From positions 37,841 to 101,840 of the forward strand of contig JAYUKX010000155.1 of the NCBI GenBank assembly GCA_043764095.1: a stretch of 64,000 nucleotides of DNA. The letters are read 5' to 3'. A program made the translations under genes and the position numbers. This DNA comes from M3007 sp043764095. GTDB lineage: Bacteria; Bacteroidota; Bacteroidia; Chitinophagales; Saprospiraceae. How positions within the stretch are numbered: the stretch's first letter is position 1; the number at the start of each line of letters is the position of its first letter. A model generated the notes under the pieces. That model was given only the letters and a program-made list of their open reading frames with translations, did no database searches and was not told the origin of the DNA. Of the stretch, positions 36,743 to 46,405 are shown one piece after another.

Positions 36743-37029
36743 AATTTAGTGAAAGTAATGATCCCGAATGAAAGGATAATAGCAACTCGGCCTAGCCGTT
36801 TATAACCTAATTGATACTTGTGTTGAAAATAAATTCATCTAAACTATTTTGCAGATGCGTTCAGATCAATTAACTTTGCGGCCGCAAAAAAACCAAATCG
36901 TTGATATTATTACAGAGCATTGTTAGGCTTTGTGCATAGATTTATAGGTACGCCGTACGACTTTCATGCACAAAACTTACAGAGCCAAATAATAATTTGT
37001 AATTATAATCCGCCTTTCATACAGACATC

Positions 37030-38115
37030 ATGACACACAATCCATTTTTAATTCATCACCAATTTATTCGTACCAACCATTATTTTATGCGCAAATACGC
37101 AGTTCCAATTATCCTCGGCCTACTTCTTTTAGTTGCAGTTTTAGGCTGGAAACCATTCTCTTCCATTTTTTTTGCCAATATTCCTCAACATTTAGAAGAT
37201 GAGTACGTCTGTATTCCATCAGGCTCCTCCTATGAAGATGTTGTACATATCCTTACCAGTAAAAAACTGATTAAAGACGAAGCAGGTTTTAGGTGGGTTG
37301 CCGAACAAATGAAATTTGATAAGCGCTCCATGCGCGCCGGAAGATTCAAAGTAGAACCCGGATGGAGCAACCGCGACCTGATCAAACACTTGCGTACAGG
37401 CGAGCAAGCACCTGTAAAAGTAGTAATTAACGCACAACGCCTGCCCGAAGATGTGGCCGGCACTGCAAGTCGTTTTATTGAGGCAGATTCTTTATCTATC
37501 TTGAACGCTTTCCGCGACCCTGCATTACTCAAAGAGATTGGTTTTAAGCCTGAAACTGTAATATCTATCTGTATTCCCAACACTTATGAAATGTATTGGA
37601 ATACCGACGGCCCTGCTTTTGTTAAAAGGATGCTAAAAGAACACGATGCATTTTGGGACAAAAACGACCGCATTAGCAAAGCAAAAGCGCAAAACCTCAC
37701 ACCAATGCAGGCTTATACACTGGCATCTATCGTGGAACGCGAAACGAATTACGTCCCCGAAAAGCCCACAGTAGCAGGCGCATACCTCAATCGCCTAAAA
37801 ATCAATATGCGCTTACAGGCAGATCCAACGGCGGTATTTGCTACGCGCGATTTTGCTACGCGCCGCGTTACTCAAGAACATACTTCTTTTGATTCACCTT
37901 ATAATACGTATATCTACAAAGGATTACCACCGGGCCCTATTAGCATGGCCTCTATCCCGAGTATTGATGCGGTTTTGAACCCAGAAAAGCACGACTATAT
38001 CTATTTTTGCGCTAAACCAGACGATTCTGGCACACATGCGTTTGCATCCACATTGCCAGGACACAATGTAAATGTAGAAAAATTTAGGGCTTGGATGCGC
38101 AGTAAGGGGCGATAA
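37030..38115 (+). CDS. mltG: Endolytic peptidoglycan transglycosylase MltG (YceG-like)
   Basis: This is a 361-residue protein; an ATG at 37087 (MRKYAVPIILG) is an equally plausible start. One transmembrane helix lies at about 23-41. Then come a LysM-like subdomain (YVCIPSGSSYEDVVHIL) and the catalytic YceG domain with ASIVERETNYVPEKPTVAGA (catalytic Glu) and LQADPTAVFA. The C-terminal segment has YNTYIYKGLPPGPISMASI, diagnostic for the family. It cleaves nascent peptidoglycan strands at the outer face of the inner membrane. It stands convergent with rpoN. A TAACTTTG box at 36869-36876 may be its promoter. Confidence 0.95.
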   Translation: MTHNPFLIHHQFIRTNHYFMRKYAVPIILGLLLLVAVLGWKPFSSIFFANIPQHLEDEYVCIPSGSSYEDVVHILTSKKLIKDEAGFRWVAEQMKFDKRSMRAGRFKVEPGWSNRDLIKHLRTGEQAPVKVVINAQRLPEDVAGTASRFIEADSLSILNAFRDPALLKEIGFKPETVISICIPNTYEMYWNTDGPAFVKRMLKEHDAFWDKNDRISKAKAQNLTPMQAYTLASIVERETNYVPEKPTVAGAYLNRLKINMRLQADPTAVFATRDFATRRVTQEHTSFDSPYNTYIYKGLPPGPISMASIPSIDAVLNPEKHDYIYFCAKPDDSGTHAFASTLPGHNVNVEKFRAWMRSKGR

Positions 38116-38128
38116 ACCAATAGATATA

Positions 38129-39802
38129 TTACAATTCTTTACGCAAGCGAGCTACCGGGATGCCTAATTGCTCCCGGTACTTCGCTACCGTTCTTCTGGC
38201 AATATTGTATCCTTGCTCGATGAGCATATCCATTAGTTTTTCGTCGGAGTGCGGGCGACGTTTACTCTCTTTTCCAATAATTTCGGATAGGATTTTTTTA
38301 ATCTCCAGCGTAGAAACCTCTTCTCCGTCTTGGTTTTGCATACTTTCGGAGAAAAACTCTTTGAGTAATTTGGTGCCAAATTCGGTTTGTACATATTTAG
38401 AATTGGCGACCCTCGAAACCGTTGAAATATCCAAACTTGTTGCTTCCGCAATGTCTTTCAAGATCATGGGACGCAATTTGCGTTGGTCACCAGTAAGAAA
38501 ATATTGCTCTTGGTAACTCAAAATAGCCCACATGGTAAGCATCATTGTTTGTTGACGCTGTTTAATGGCATCAATAAACCACTTTGCACTATCTATTTTT
38601 TGTTTAATAAAAAGGATGGCTTCTTTCTCTTTTTTGGTAGCCCTTCTCCCCGATTTACCATCGTGAAAAGATTTGAGCATTTCGCGGTATTGATCGCTAA
38701 TCCGTAAATCAGGCGCATTTCTGGCATTCAAAGTCAGTTCCAGTTCTCCATCGCGGTTATTCACCAAATAATCGGGTACTACATAATTCATGGAGCGATT
38801 ACCTTTTGAGGCAAATCCCGAGGCTGGCTTGGGATTGAGTTGGAGAATCTGTTGAATAGCGTCTTTTAGTTCGTCTTCATCAATGTCCAATTGGCGGCAA
38901 AGACGATCATAGTGCTTTTTCGTAAATTCATCAAAATATTTTGTGATGATTTTTACGGCGATAATAATATTTAAGCGATCTTCGTAAGACGTATTTTCGT
39001 CTTCGCGGTCGAGTTTGCGGCGCAATTGTAATAAAAGACATTCTTGCAAGTCTCTTGCACCCGTACCTGAAGGATCAAACTGTTGTATTTTTAGCAAAAT
39101 CCGGCCAATTTCGGCTTCATCGGTAGTAATATTTTGACTAAACAGTAAATCGTCCACCATGGCACGTGGCTCCCTACGCAAATAACCATCATCATCAATA
39201 GAACCTACAATTTGGGCAGCAATGGCGTGTTCGCGTTCATTGGAAAGATCGATCATACCCAATTGCTGATCGAGGTATTCGTGGTACGTGCTTTCGGCTT
39301 CAATCGGAATCACTTTATCATCGTCTTCGCTGCTCATTTCACCGCGTGAGCGATAAATAGAAGGATCGTCGTCGATGAGTTCGCGCATATAGTCGTCGAG
39401 TTCTACACCATCGTCATAAGCACCGCCGCCATCGTCCGAAAAATCATCTTCATAGGCAGGTGCTTCCCGTTCTACATCATTGAGTACACTATCGCTAATA
39501 TCATCGGGCCCTTCGGACGAAGGGCCAAAATCATCGTCGGAAGGCGTACCGCTTTCGGCTTGCTGCTCTCGGGCGTAATAATCAGCATCATTATCAGAGA
39601 GATCGCTTTCGGAGAGCCCCGCAAGCAGATCGGCAGTTTCATCGCCAGTTTCCAATGCTGGATTTATCTCCAACTCTTCTTGGATCCGTTGTTCGAGGGA
39701 TGCAGTAGGAATTTGCAGCAGTTTCATCAATTGAATCTGCTGAGGTGATAATTTTTGTTGTAGTTTTAGGGAAAGGGTTTGTTTCGGTCCGTACAGCGAC
39801 AT
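38129..39802 (-). CDS. rpoN: RNA polymerase sigma-54 factor
   Basis: This 557-residue protein has region I (about 1-50), a Gln/Leu-rich activator-binding segment (LKLQQKLSPQQIQLMKLLQI). Region II is a long acidic linker (about 55-165), longer than in proteobacteria. Region III carries the core-binding domain (DPSGTGARDLQECLLLQL) and an HTH, and the RpoN box ARRTVAKYRE lies near the C-terminus. It recognises -24/-12 promoters with AAA+ activators; none of those activators is in the window. It is transcribed alone. Confidence 0.97.
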   Translation of the reverse strand: MSLYGPKQTLSLKLQQKLSPQQIQLMKLLQIPTASLEQRIQEELEINPALETGDETADLLAGLSESDLSDNDADYYAREQQAESGTPSDDDFGPSSEGPDDISDSVLNDVEREAPAYEDDFSDDGGGAYDDGVELDDYMRELIDDDPSIYRSRGEMSSEDDDKVIPIEAESTYHEYLDQQLGMIDLSNEREHAIAAQIVGSIDDDGYLRREPRAMVDDLLFSQNITTDEAEIGRILLKIQQFDPSGTGARDLQECLLLQLRRKLDREDENTSYEDRLNIIIAVKIITKYFDEFTKKHYDRLCRQLDIDEDELKDAIQQILQLNPKPASGFASKGNRSMNYVVPDYLVNNRDGELELTLNARNAPDLRISDQYREMLKSFHDGKSGRRATKKEKEAILFIKQKIDSAKWFIDAIKQRQQTMMLTMWAILSYQEQYFLTGDQRKLRPMILKDIAEATSLDISTVSRVANSKYVQTEFGTKLLKEFFSESMQNQDGEEVSTLEIKKILSEIIGKESKRRPHSDEKLMDMLIEQGYNIARRTVAKYREQLGIPVARLRKEL

Positions 39803-40313
39803 TATCTTTTTATTGGGAGGTTTTTGATTAAAAAAGGTGGATTAAAATACTGGTAAGCATGATGGAAAAAAATAGCCCCATCAAATTAGAGGCCAATTTT
39901 ACGGGAAAACTTGAATACTTGCGTAAATATTGCATGTAAAAAAAAATTAACTATACTTATTTACATGATTTGTAACGGTTTACACTAAAAAAAATATTTA
40001 TTTTTTAAAATAAAACTTCACCAAACTGGTAACTATTGACCAACAAAATAATTTTTAGCAAATTTTTATTCACGGTTTTCTTATAAAAATTTCAGGTGCA
40101 GCACACCGTGATATTTGTAATCGTTGGCGTAAAAACAGCGCAAAAATGGTGCGAGAAAAATATCAAAACCTAAAAAAATATACCAACCTTTATGTATTTT
40201 CCCCAAATTGCACATCCATAGCCCCGTAAGTACTTTAGGGATATTGTTTTTATGTTTCCTAAACTAATATTAACCTCAAAAAATACTTTTTTCACCCTTC
40301 ATTTTTTCATACT
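39803..40313. other. A+T-rich intergenic region with one dispersed hairpin repeat
   Basis: There is no gene here. The stretch is very A+T-rich and separates the divergent rpoN and VWA/plug-like genes, so it must hold both promoters, although no exact TAnnTTTG box was assigned. It contains a copy of the GGTGCAGC(G/A)CACC repeat at 40074-40120. Confidence 0.6.
40074..40120 (+). repeat. GGTGCAGCGCACC-type hairpin repeat, copy A
   Basis: GGTTTTCTTATAAAAATTTC, then the hairpin GGTGCAGCACACC (40095-40107) and GTGATATTTGTAA. It is the same unit as at 42943-43138 and 46301-46347. Confidence 0.85.
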
Positions 40314-42899
40314 ATGAAACCACTTTCCGTTTTATTTTGTGCCCTTGCCGCTATGGCATTTACTCTTTACAACCCCAACCAAGATACTACGTTAAAAGGC
40401 TGGGTAATGCAACAAGAAACTGGCCTCGCTATTCCCCAAGCAACGGTGACTGCGTTTGCCGATGAAAAACAAGTTGCCACTACCACGACCAATGAACAAG
40501 GCCAATACACCTTAAATTTGCCAGCCGGCACCTATTCCCTCGAATTTACGAAAAACACCCTCGAAGCATTGCGGCTTTTGCAAGTACCTATAATAGAAGG
40601 GAAGGAAAATGGCGTAACGGTTCAATTGGATGCCGCTATTACTGCACGACAAAGGGTTACAAAAACATGGAATGACCGACAATACAATAATTCTATGGCT
40701 GTAAACAAACCTATCCCTGTGGTAAATGTGCCCTTTATGGGTTCCACATCTGGTATTATGACCATTAAATTGATAGATGCGGAGACGAAAGAGGCGGTTA
40801 TTGGCGCAGTAGTCAATGTATTTGCTGGCACAACATTCTATAAAGCTGGTGTTACAGATGTTGATGGCGAGTTAAAAATGACTGTTGCACCAAGAGAATA
40901 CCGTGTAGAAATCGCTTACACAGGTTATGAATCCCAAAAACTAGAAGGTATCCAAGTTTTGGAAGGAAAAACAAGTCAACTGATCGTTGAATTAAAGTCA
41001 GCAGGTTCAACACTTTCAGAAGTAGTAGTGCTCGGCAATCCCAAAAAGTCAAAAGAGAAAGCGCGTTCTGAAAAAGCAGACAAAACAGCCGCCGGAAAAA
41101 CGCTTACATCAGAAGAAATAAAGGCACTTCCTACGCGCAACATAAACGCTATAATTGCAACACCCGCATCCGAAACGATCATAGATGGCGGCGATGTAAA
41201 AATAAAAGGATCCAGAACCACCACTACCGATTATTATATCGACGGAATTCGTGTGACCGGTGGAGTACCCGATATAAAAGATATTAAAGAGGTAGAAGAA
41301 AAAATGTCCGACGATATTGACAAAGGCAGCGAGCGCGTTATTACTAAAAAATTAGAGACGAGAAAAGAAGGAATGGAGGTCACCAAAGCCAAAGCACCGA
41401 GTTCTTTTGCTATAACAGCGCCTGCCACAAAACCGGAGATGATGAAAGCAGAGGAATTAAATAGCGCTAGATTTACTACAATAGGAATAAGTGTAATAGA
41501 CGGAAGTATCGAACAGATTGTAAAAAATGCTCTCCTGCCTGCCCCCGCCCCTACGCCTGCCGCAGGCATACTCACCGCAGGCGAATGGAACGACCTCGAT
41601 AATTGGAACAACCACTGGGAGGATATGATCAAAGACGGCGAAATAGACGACCACCAAAATACCTACCAGTTCTTCCCACGCCACCGCTACAGCGTACTAC
41701 TCCACAATGACCAAGGCTTCCCGATCATTGATGCACCTGTAGTACTCACCGATGGACAAGGACAAACAATTTGGGAGGCGCGTACCGATAATACCGGCAA
41801 AGCCGAACTGTGGTATGCCCTAAATGAAAAACAAGAAAAAAGTGCCGATTTAAACCTACACACCTTTGTAAATGGCAAAAAAAAGCCACTAGGTCGTGCA
41901 AAACCTTTTAGCGAAGGTATCAACCAGTTTCGGATCAACCGCGATTGCCAAGCGCCAAAACTCCTCGATATTGTATGGGCCGTGGACGCAACAGGATCTA
42001 TGAGCGACGAAATTGAATTCCTAAAAACGGAACTTTTGGACGTGATCGGTCGTGTCCAACGCAATAATTCGAGCCTCACGATCCGCATGGGTTCCGTTTT
42101 TTACCGAGATGATTCCGATGATTATTTAGTAAAAAGCAATGGCCTTTCGCCCGATATTCAAAGCACGGTGGGCTATATCAAAGACCAATATGCCGATGGC
42201 GGTGGCGATACCCCCGAAGCCGTGCACAATGCTTTAGACGAAGTAGTGTATCGCCAAAAATGGAGCGACGAAGCCGTGGCGCGTATCTGCTTTTTGGTAT
42301 TGGATGCCAGTCCACACCAAACACCGGAAATTAATGCCAGCCTTCAGCGCAGTATCCGTGAGGCGGCCCGTAAAGGCATCCGCATAGTGCCAGTAAGTGC
42401 AAGTGGCATCCAAAAAGACACCGAATTTTTGATGAAATTCTTTGGTCTAGCGACCAACGGCTCTTATGTGTTCCTCACCGACGACTCTGGCGTAGGTGGC
42501 AAACACCTCGCACCTACCACCGATGAGTACAAGGTGGAACCATTCAACGATTTATTAGTGCGTATTATCACGCAGTACTCTAGCGTGGCTACTTGCGATG
42601 GCAAATCAATGGTACACTTTGAACGCGAACCGAGCGAGAGTAACCCACAGGCTGCCGAAATGTCGGTAGCAACTTATTTCCCCAATCCTGCCAAAGATAT
42701 ACTGAACCTCAACCTGCCCATGGATGCCAAAAAAGTAACCCTGTACAATGCGGAAGGTAAATCGGTGTTTGGCTTGACCAATATCACCAAAGGACAGCAT
42801 ACTATTCCGGTCAACCAATTGCCCGCTGGTTATTACAGCCTTAGGATATGGGCAGAGGGGCAGGTACAAAGCGGCAAAGTATTGGTGGTGAAAGATTAA
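40314..42899 (+). CDS. Exported VWA-domain protein with carboxypeptidase-regulatory domains, a TonB-plug-like segment and T9SS tail
   Basis: This 861-residue protein has a short N-terminal signal (about 1-18). Two carboxypeptidase-regulatory-like domains (about 25-105 and 145-230) come first. Then comes a segment unlike the usual architecture: SEVVVLGNPKK with ALPTRNINAIIATPASE and YYIDGIRVTGG (about 235-317), which closely mimics the plug region of TonB receptors, but no barrel follows. A second linker leads to a VWA domain (about 550-745) with MIDAS DATGSMS at 558-564. The last ~75 residues (TYFPNPAKDILNL onward) are a T9SS sorting domain. I infer a surface adhesin or assembly protein; the ligand is unknown. 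REP-like repeats flank it on both sides. Confidence 0.85.
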   Translation: MKPLSVLFCALAAMAFTLYNPNQDTTLKGWVMQQETGLAIPQATVTAFADEKQVATTTTNEQGQYTLNLPAGTYSLEFTKNTLEALRLLQVPIIEGKENGVTVQLDAAITARQRVTKTWNDRQYNNSMAVNKPIPVVNVPFMGSTSGIMTIKLIDAETKEAVIGAVVNVFAGTTFYKAGVTDVDGELKMTVAPREYRVEIAYTGYESQKLEGIQVLEGKTSQLIVELKSAGSTLSEVVVLGNPKKSKEKARSEKADKTAAGKTLTSEEIKALPTRNINAIIATPASETIIDGGDVKIKGSRTTTTDYYIDGIRVTGGVPDIKDIKEVEEKMSDDIDKGSERVITKKLETRKEGMEVTKAKAPSSFAITAPATKPEMMKAEELNSARFTTIGISVIDGSIEQIVKNALLPAPAPTPAAGILTAGEWNDLDNWNNHWEDMIKDGEIDDHQNTYQFFPRHRYSVLLHNDQGFPIIDAPVVLTDGQGQTIWEARTDNTGKAELWYALNEKQEKSADLNLHTFVNGKKKPLGRAKPFSEGINQFRINRDCQAPKLLDIVWAVDATGSMSDEIEFLKTELLDVIGRVQRNNSSLTIRMGSVFYRDDSDDYLVKSNGLSPDIQSTVGYIKDQYADGGGDTPEAVHNALDEVVYRQKWSDEAVARICFLVLDASPHQTPEINASLQRSIREAARKGIRIVPVSASGIQKDTEFLMKFFGLATNGSYVFLTDDSGVGGKHLAPTTDEYKVEPFNDLLVRIITQYSSVATCDGKSMVHFEREPSESNPQAAEMSVATYFPNPAKDILNLNLPMDAKKVTLYNAEGKSVFGLTNITKGQHTIPVNQLPAGYYSLRIWAEGQVQSGKVLVVKD

Positions 42900-42942
42900 G
42901 ATTAGTGCTTACAATTGATGGAATCTATAAGGAGTATGGGGC

Positions 42943-43138
42943 TTTCTTATAAAAGGTGCAGCGCACCGTAATATTTGTAGAAATAATAAGTTTTCCGCGT
43001 TTTGAAGGTGCAGCGCACCGCAATATTTGTAGAAACGATAAATTTTACGCGTTTTAAAGGTGCAGCGCACCGCAATATTAAATTAATGTCGCGACAAATA
43101 TTACGGTGCGCTGCACCTAAAATTTTTATAAGAAAACC
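42943..43138. repeat. Cluster of four GGTGCAGCGCACC repeats (three tandem, one inverted)
   Basis: Cores are at 42955-42967, 43007-43019 and 43059-43071 (exact 52-base period, + orientation) and at 43105-43117 (inverted). Each is followed by CG(T/C)AATATT, with TTGTAGAAA after the first two. The outer flanks CTTTCTTATAAAA and TTTTTATAAGAAAACC are also inverted copies, so the whole cluster is bounded by the unit's ends. It lies between the VWA/plug-like gene and the phosphatase gene. Confidence 0.92.
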
Positions 43139-43165
43139 CTGATAAGGAGTATGGGTTGTTTGTTG

Positions 43166-43173
43166 TACTTTTG
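43166..43173 (+). promoter_or_regulatory. Bacteroidota-type -7 box
   Basis: TACTTTTG matches TAnnTTTG and is 22 bases before the phosphatase ATG at 43195, a normal spacing for a short leader. Confidence 0.5.
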
Positions 43174-43194
43174 CAAAAAAATACACAATAACCC

Positions 43195-43812
43195 ATGCTT
43201 TTCCCATCTATACAAGAGTTTTGTGACTTGGCCGTTGCTCAATGCTCCGAAATAACGGAAACCCGCAAGTTAATTTTAGCCAAAATTGCCCAGTATATTC
43301 AGGCCCAGATGGATCAAGATAAGCCCGTACAATTGATGTATGTGTGTACCCATAACTCCCGCAGAAGCCATTTTGGCCAAGTTTGGGCTGCTATTGCGGC
43401 TCATTATTATGGTATTTCCAATGTTCACACTTATTCGGGCGGTACAGAAGCAACGGCTTTTAATATCAATGCCATTAATGCCCTCCGGAGATTAGGATTT
43501 GTGGTGCAGCCTAATGACGCCACCACCAATCCTGTTTATACAGTACAATATTCGGATCAAAATTCGGTCGCTTGTTTTTCCAAACGCTACGACGATGCCG
43601 CCAATCCACAATCGGATTTTGCCGCCATTATGACATGTGGTGATGCGGAAGCCAATTGCCCATTTATCCCCGGTGTACAATTGCGTATTGCCACCACTTA
43701 CAACGATCCTAAAGCATTCGATGGCACTATTTTGCAAGATTTTAAATACAGCGAGCGTTGTTTGCAAATTGCCGTGGAAGTATTGTATGTTTTTTCCTTG
43801 GTCAAAAACTAG
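43195..43812 (+). CDS. Low-molecular-weight protein-tyrosine-phosphatase/arsenate-reductase-like protein
   Basis: This is a 205-residue protein. The phosphate-binding loop is CTHNSRR with nucleophile Cys51 and Arg57 (CX5R), preceded by the strand VQLMYV. The general-acid region near the C-terminus is TYNDPKAFDGT with Asp in NDP. An N-terminal helical extension (~43 residues) and an extra Cys in MTCGDAEANC (about 147-156) recall thioredoxin-linked arsenate reductases. It could dephosphorylate proteins or reduce arsenate; the sequence does not decide. No ars genes are adjacent. A -7 box lies 22 bases upstream, and the methyltransferase follows 24 bases after the stop on the same strand. Confidence 0.8.
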   Translation: MLFPSIQEFCDLAVAQCSEITETRKLILAKIAQYIQAQMDQDKPVQLMYVCTHNSRRSHFGQVWAAIAAHYYGISNVHTYSGGTEATAFNINAINALRRLGFVVQPNDATTNPVYTVQYSDQNSVACFSKRYDDAANPQSDFAAIMTCGDAEANCPFIPGVQLRIATTYNDPKAFDGTILQDFKYSERCLQIAVEVLYVFSLVKN

Positions 43813-43836
43813 CAAAAACTATAAAAATAAAGTATT

Positions 43837-45003
43837 TTGAACGAACCTATTTCAGCATTTATCCAACATTTTATCCAAGCGACAAGCAAAGGAACTTTTT
43901 TAAAATGTACCCTAAGCCGTACAGGCCAAAGTATTGCACCCAACCTAAAAAACTTGTATTTGCGCCCTGTAGAGATTAAAAAGCAGCAAAAAATTGCTTT
44001 TACATACCGCTATACCACCAAAGATGAAGTAAAAAACCACAGTACGGAAGAGGCGGTGGCTTTATTGGAAACCCTATTGGGTACTTCCTTTTTGAATGCT
44101 GACTTATTTACCAACGAACAAGATTTTACCCTTTCGTTTGATAAAAAAGGCATACCTAATCTACAAATAAAACCGCCCTCCAATACCGCTGCGGCAACTA
44201 CCCAACACGACCGCAATAAAAACCGCTTGCTTGATCCTAAAGCACCTTGGTTGCATTTACTCGGTATTACGAGTGCAAAAGGGGAGGTACACGCACATGC
44301 GCAGGACAAATGGCGACAAATCAATAAGTTTTTGGAAATTATTGGTAGCCTTTTGCGCGATAAAGCATTGCCCAAAGATGCCGAAATAGCCGATATGGGA
44401 TCGGGAAAAGGGTATTTAACCTTTGCATTGTACGATTTTTTGTGCCACGCCATGGAGATGCAGCCCACTGTGACAGGTATTGAACTCCGCCCCAATCTCG
44501 TAGATTTTTGCAATGAAACGGCACAAAAAGCAGGATTTACCGGACTAAAATTCGTAGCGCAAGATATTAATTTTTACAATCCTGCGCGGTTGGATATGCT
44601 CATTGCGCTGCATGCCTGCGATACGGCTACTGACTTGGCCTTGTCCAAGGGAATCCTACACACCGCCGATATTGTAGTAGTAGCACCGTGTTGCCACAAA
44701 CAAATTCGGAAGGCCATGCACACCAAAAATGCGCTATCAGCCATTTTGCACAACGGTATTTTGGAAGAACGCCAAGCCGAAATTGTCACCGATGGTATTC
44801 GCGCATTATTGCTCACTTCAAAAGGATACCAAACCAAGGTATTCGAGTTTGTTTCCAGCGAGCACACCGCTAAAAACATTATGATAACAGCAACAAAAGG
44901 TAGTAAACACAGCGCAAAACGGGAACAGGAAGCACTAGATCAAGTAGCCGCATTAAAAACTGAATTTGGGATTAAACAACATTTTTTGGAAGGGCTGATA
45001 TAA
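43837..45003 (+). CDS. SAM-dependent methyltransferase, METTL25/Methyltransf_32-like
   Basis: This 388-residue protein starts at a TTG (43837), the only start that keeps the conserved N-terminal part. The N-terminal ~130 residues are family-specific. The SAM-binding motif I is IADMGSGKGYLTFALYDFL (about 185-203), followed by TGIELRPNLVDFCN. The characteristic LIALHACDTATDLAL and VVVAPCCHKQ (about 250-290) place it in the Methyltransf_32/METTL25-RRNAD1 group. The substrate is unknown; relatives act on nucleic acids or proteins. It lies 24 bases downstream of the phosphatase gene and is probably co-transcribed. Confidence 0.83.
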   Translation: MNEPISAFIQHFIQATSKGTFLKCTLSRTGQSIAPNLKNLYLRPVEIKKQQKIAFTYRYTTKDEVKNHSTEEAVALLETLLGTSFLNADLFTNEQDFTLSFDKKGIPNLQIKPPSNTAAATTQHDRNKNRLLDPKAPWLHLLGITSAKGEVHAHAQDKWRQINKFLEIIGSLLRDKALPKDAEIADMGSGKGYLTFALYDFLCHAMEMQPTVTGIELRPNLVDFCNETAQKAGFTGLKFVAQDINFYNPARLDMLIALHACDTATDLALSKGILHTADIVVVAPCCHKQIRKAMHTKNALSAILHNGILEERQAEIVTDGIRALLLTSKGYQTKVFEFVSSEHTAKNIMITATKGSKHSAKREQEALDQVAALKTEFGIKQHFLEGLI

Positions 45004-45156
45004 TTTTTGCCTTGCCTAATAGATGATTCGTGCAGTGGAAAAACACGAGCACCTGCCAGAATGTCACCAAGTTGAGCATAGGCACTAATATTGATAAGTT
45101 GGGTAACCCCACCATCCCCAGCAACACCTTGAAATTATATTAGTCCGTACTCAACA

Positions 45157-46224
45157 ATGAAAGATGATATATTAATCCGCTTTTTACTCTCTCCCATTGC
45201 CTTATTATATGGCCTTGGTATATCCGCTCGCAACCTCATGTATCGAGTGGGCGCTTTGCGGAGCGTAAAATTTAGCCTGCCCGTGATTTCGGTGGGCAAT
45301 ATATCAGTAGGCGGCACGGGCAAATCACCGCATATCGAATACTTGATGCGTTGGTTACATTCGTATATTGATGTAGGTGTATTAAGTCGCGGATATGGCA
45401 GAAAAACAGTAGGATTTCGCGAAGTATTGCCCTTTGACCAGTCCACCGATGTGGGCGATGAACCCTTGCAATTTAAGAAAAAATTTCCCAATATTCCCGT
45501 CACGGTGAGTGAAAGTCGTGCATTGGGTGTGCCGCAGTTGATCAAAAACTATCCCAATACACAGGTAGTACTGCTGGATGATGCTTTCCAGCACTTAGCG
45601 GTGTCACCGGGATTAAATATATTATTGACCGAGTTTTCTAACCCATTTACCCGTGATTGGTTGTTGCCATCGGGGCGATTGCGCGAATGGCGCTCTGCGT
45701 ACCAACGGGCCGATATTATCATTGTTACCAAATGCCCCGACGATCTTTCACCTACCCAAAAGCACGAAATGCTCGCAGAAATTGACCCATATTCGCGGCA
45801 AAAAGTATTTTTTAGCAAATACAATTACGGTACTCCTTATGATATGCTCCGTCCAGATTTAAAACGGCCATTGGACCTGGATACGGATATGCTGTTAATC
45901 AGTGCTATTGCAAATACAGACTATTTGCTGAATTATTTGGGTAAAAATGCCCGTTCGGTACATACTATTGAGCACGAAGACCACCATTTTTTCGATCTCG
46001 GCGATTTAAGCGATATGAAGCGCCGTTTTGACGCGATTGCGTCGGACAATAAAATGATTATCACAACCGAAAAAGATGCCACCCGCTTAGAATTGCACCA
46101 AGAATTTTTTTGGAAAAATGGCATTCAAGTACTGGTACTGCCTGTGGAAGTGGATTTTTTAGATTCCGATGCTACTGGTTTCAAAGCAGAGGTGCAAGGT
46201 TTTTTGGAGCAATTTGAGGTGTGA
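45157..46224 (+). CDS. lpxK: Tetraacyldisaccharide 4'-kinase
   Basis: This 355-residue protein has a membrane-associated N-terminal helix (about 5-30), followed by the P-loop VGNISVGGTGKSPH (about 46-59) characteristic of LpxK. It also has GVLSRGYGRKTVGF, the Asp-containing VVLLDDAFQHL segment and DHHFFDLGDL near the C-terminal lobe. It phosphorylates the 4'-position of the lipid A disaccharide precursor on the inner face of the inner membrane. The window has no other lpx genes. A repeat unit follows 77 bases after the stop. Confidence 0.96.
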   Translation: MKDDILIRFLLSPIALLYGLGISARNLMYRVGALRSVKFSLPVISVGNISVGGTGKSPHIEYLMRWLHSYIDVGVLSRGYGRKTVGFREVLPFDQSTDVGDEPLQFKKKFPNIPVTVSESRALGVPQLIKNYPNTQVVLLDDAFQHLAVSPGLNILLTEFSNPFTRDWLLPSGRLREWRSAYQRADIIIVTKCPDDLSPTQKHEMLAEIDPYSRQKVFFSKYNYGTPYDMLRPDLKRPLDLDTDMLLISAIANTDYLLNYLGKNARSVHTIEHEDHHFFDLGDLSDMKRRFDAIASDNKMIITTEKDATRLELHQEFFWKNGIQVLVLPVEVDFLDSDATGFKAEVQGFLEQFEV

Positions 46225-46300
46225 TTTTGAATCTAAGGAATGAAATTTATTCATATTTTGATTTTAAAAGTGGGGATAAAGCATAAGTAAGCACACACAG

Positions 46301-46347
46301 GGTTTTCTTATAAAAATTTTAGGTGCAGCGCACCGTAATATTTGTAG
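46301..46347 (+). repeat. GGTGCAGCGCACC-type hairpin repeat, copy C
   Basis: GGTTTTCTTATAAAAATTTT, hairpin GGTGCAGCGCACC at 46322-46334, then GTAATATTTGTAG. It is a single unit between lpxK and the barrel protein gene. Confidence 0.9.
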
Positions 46348-46405
46348 CAAATAGGCAACCCAAAAGCATAGTATTTGCATCATTCTTACAAAATACGCAT
46401 AAATT

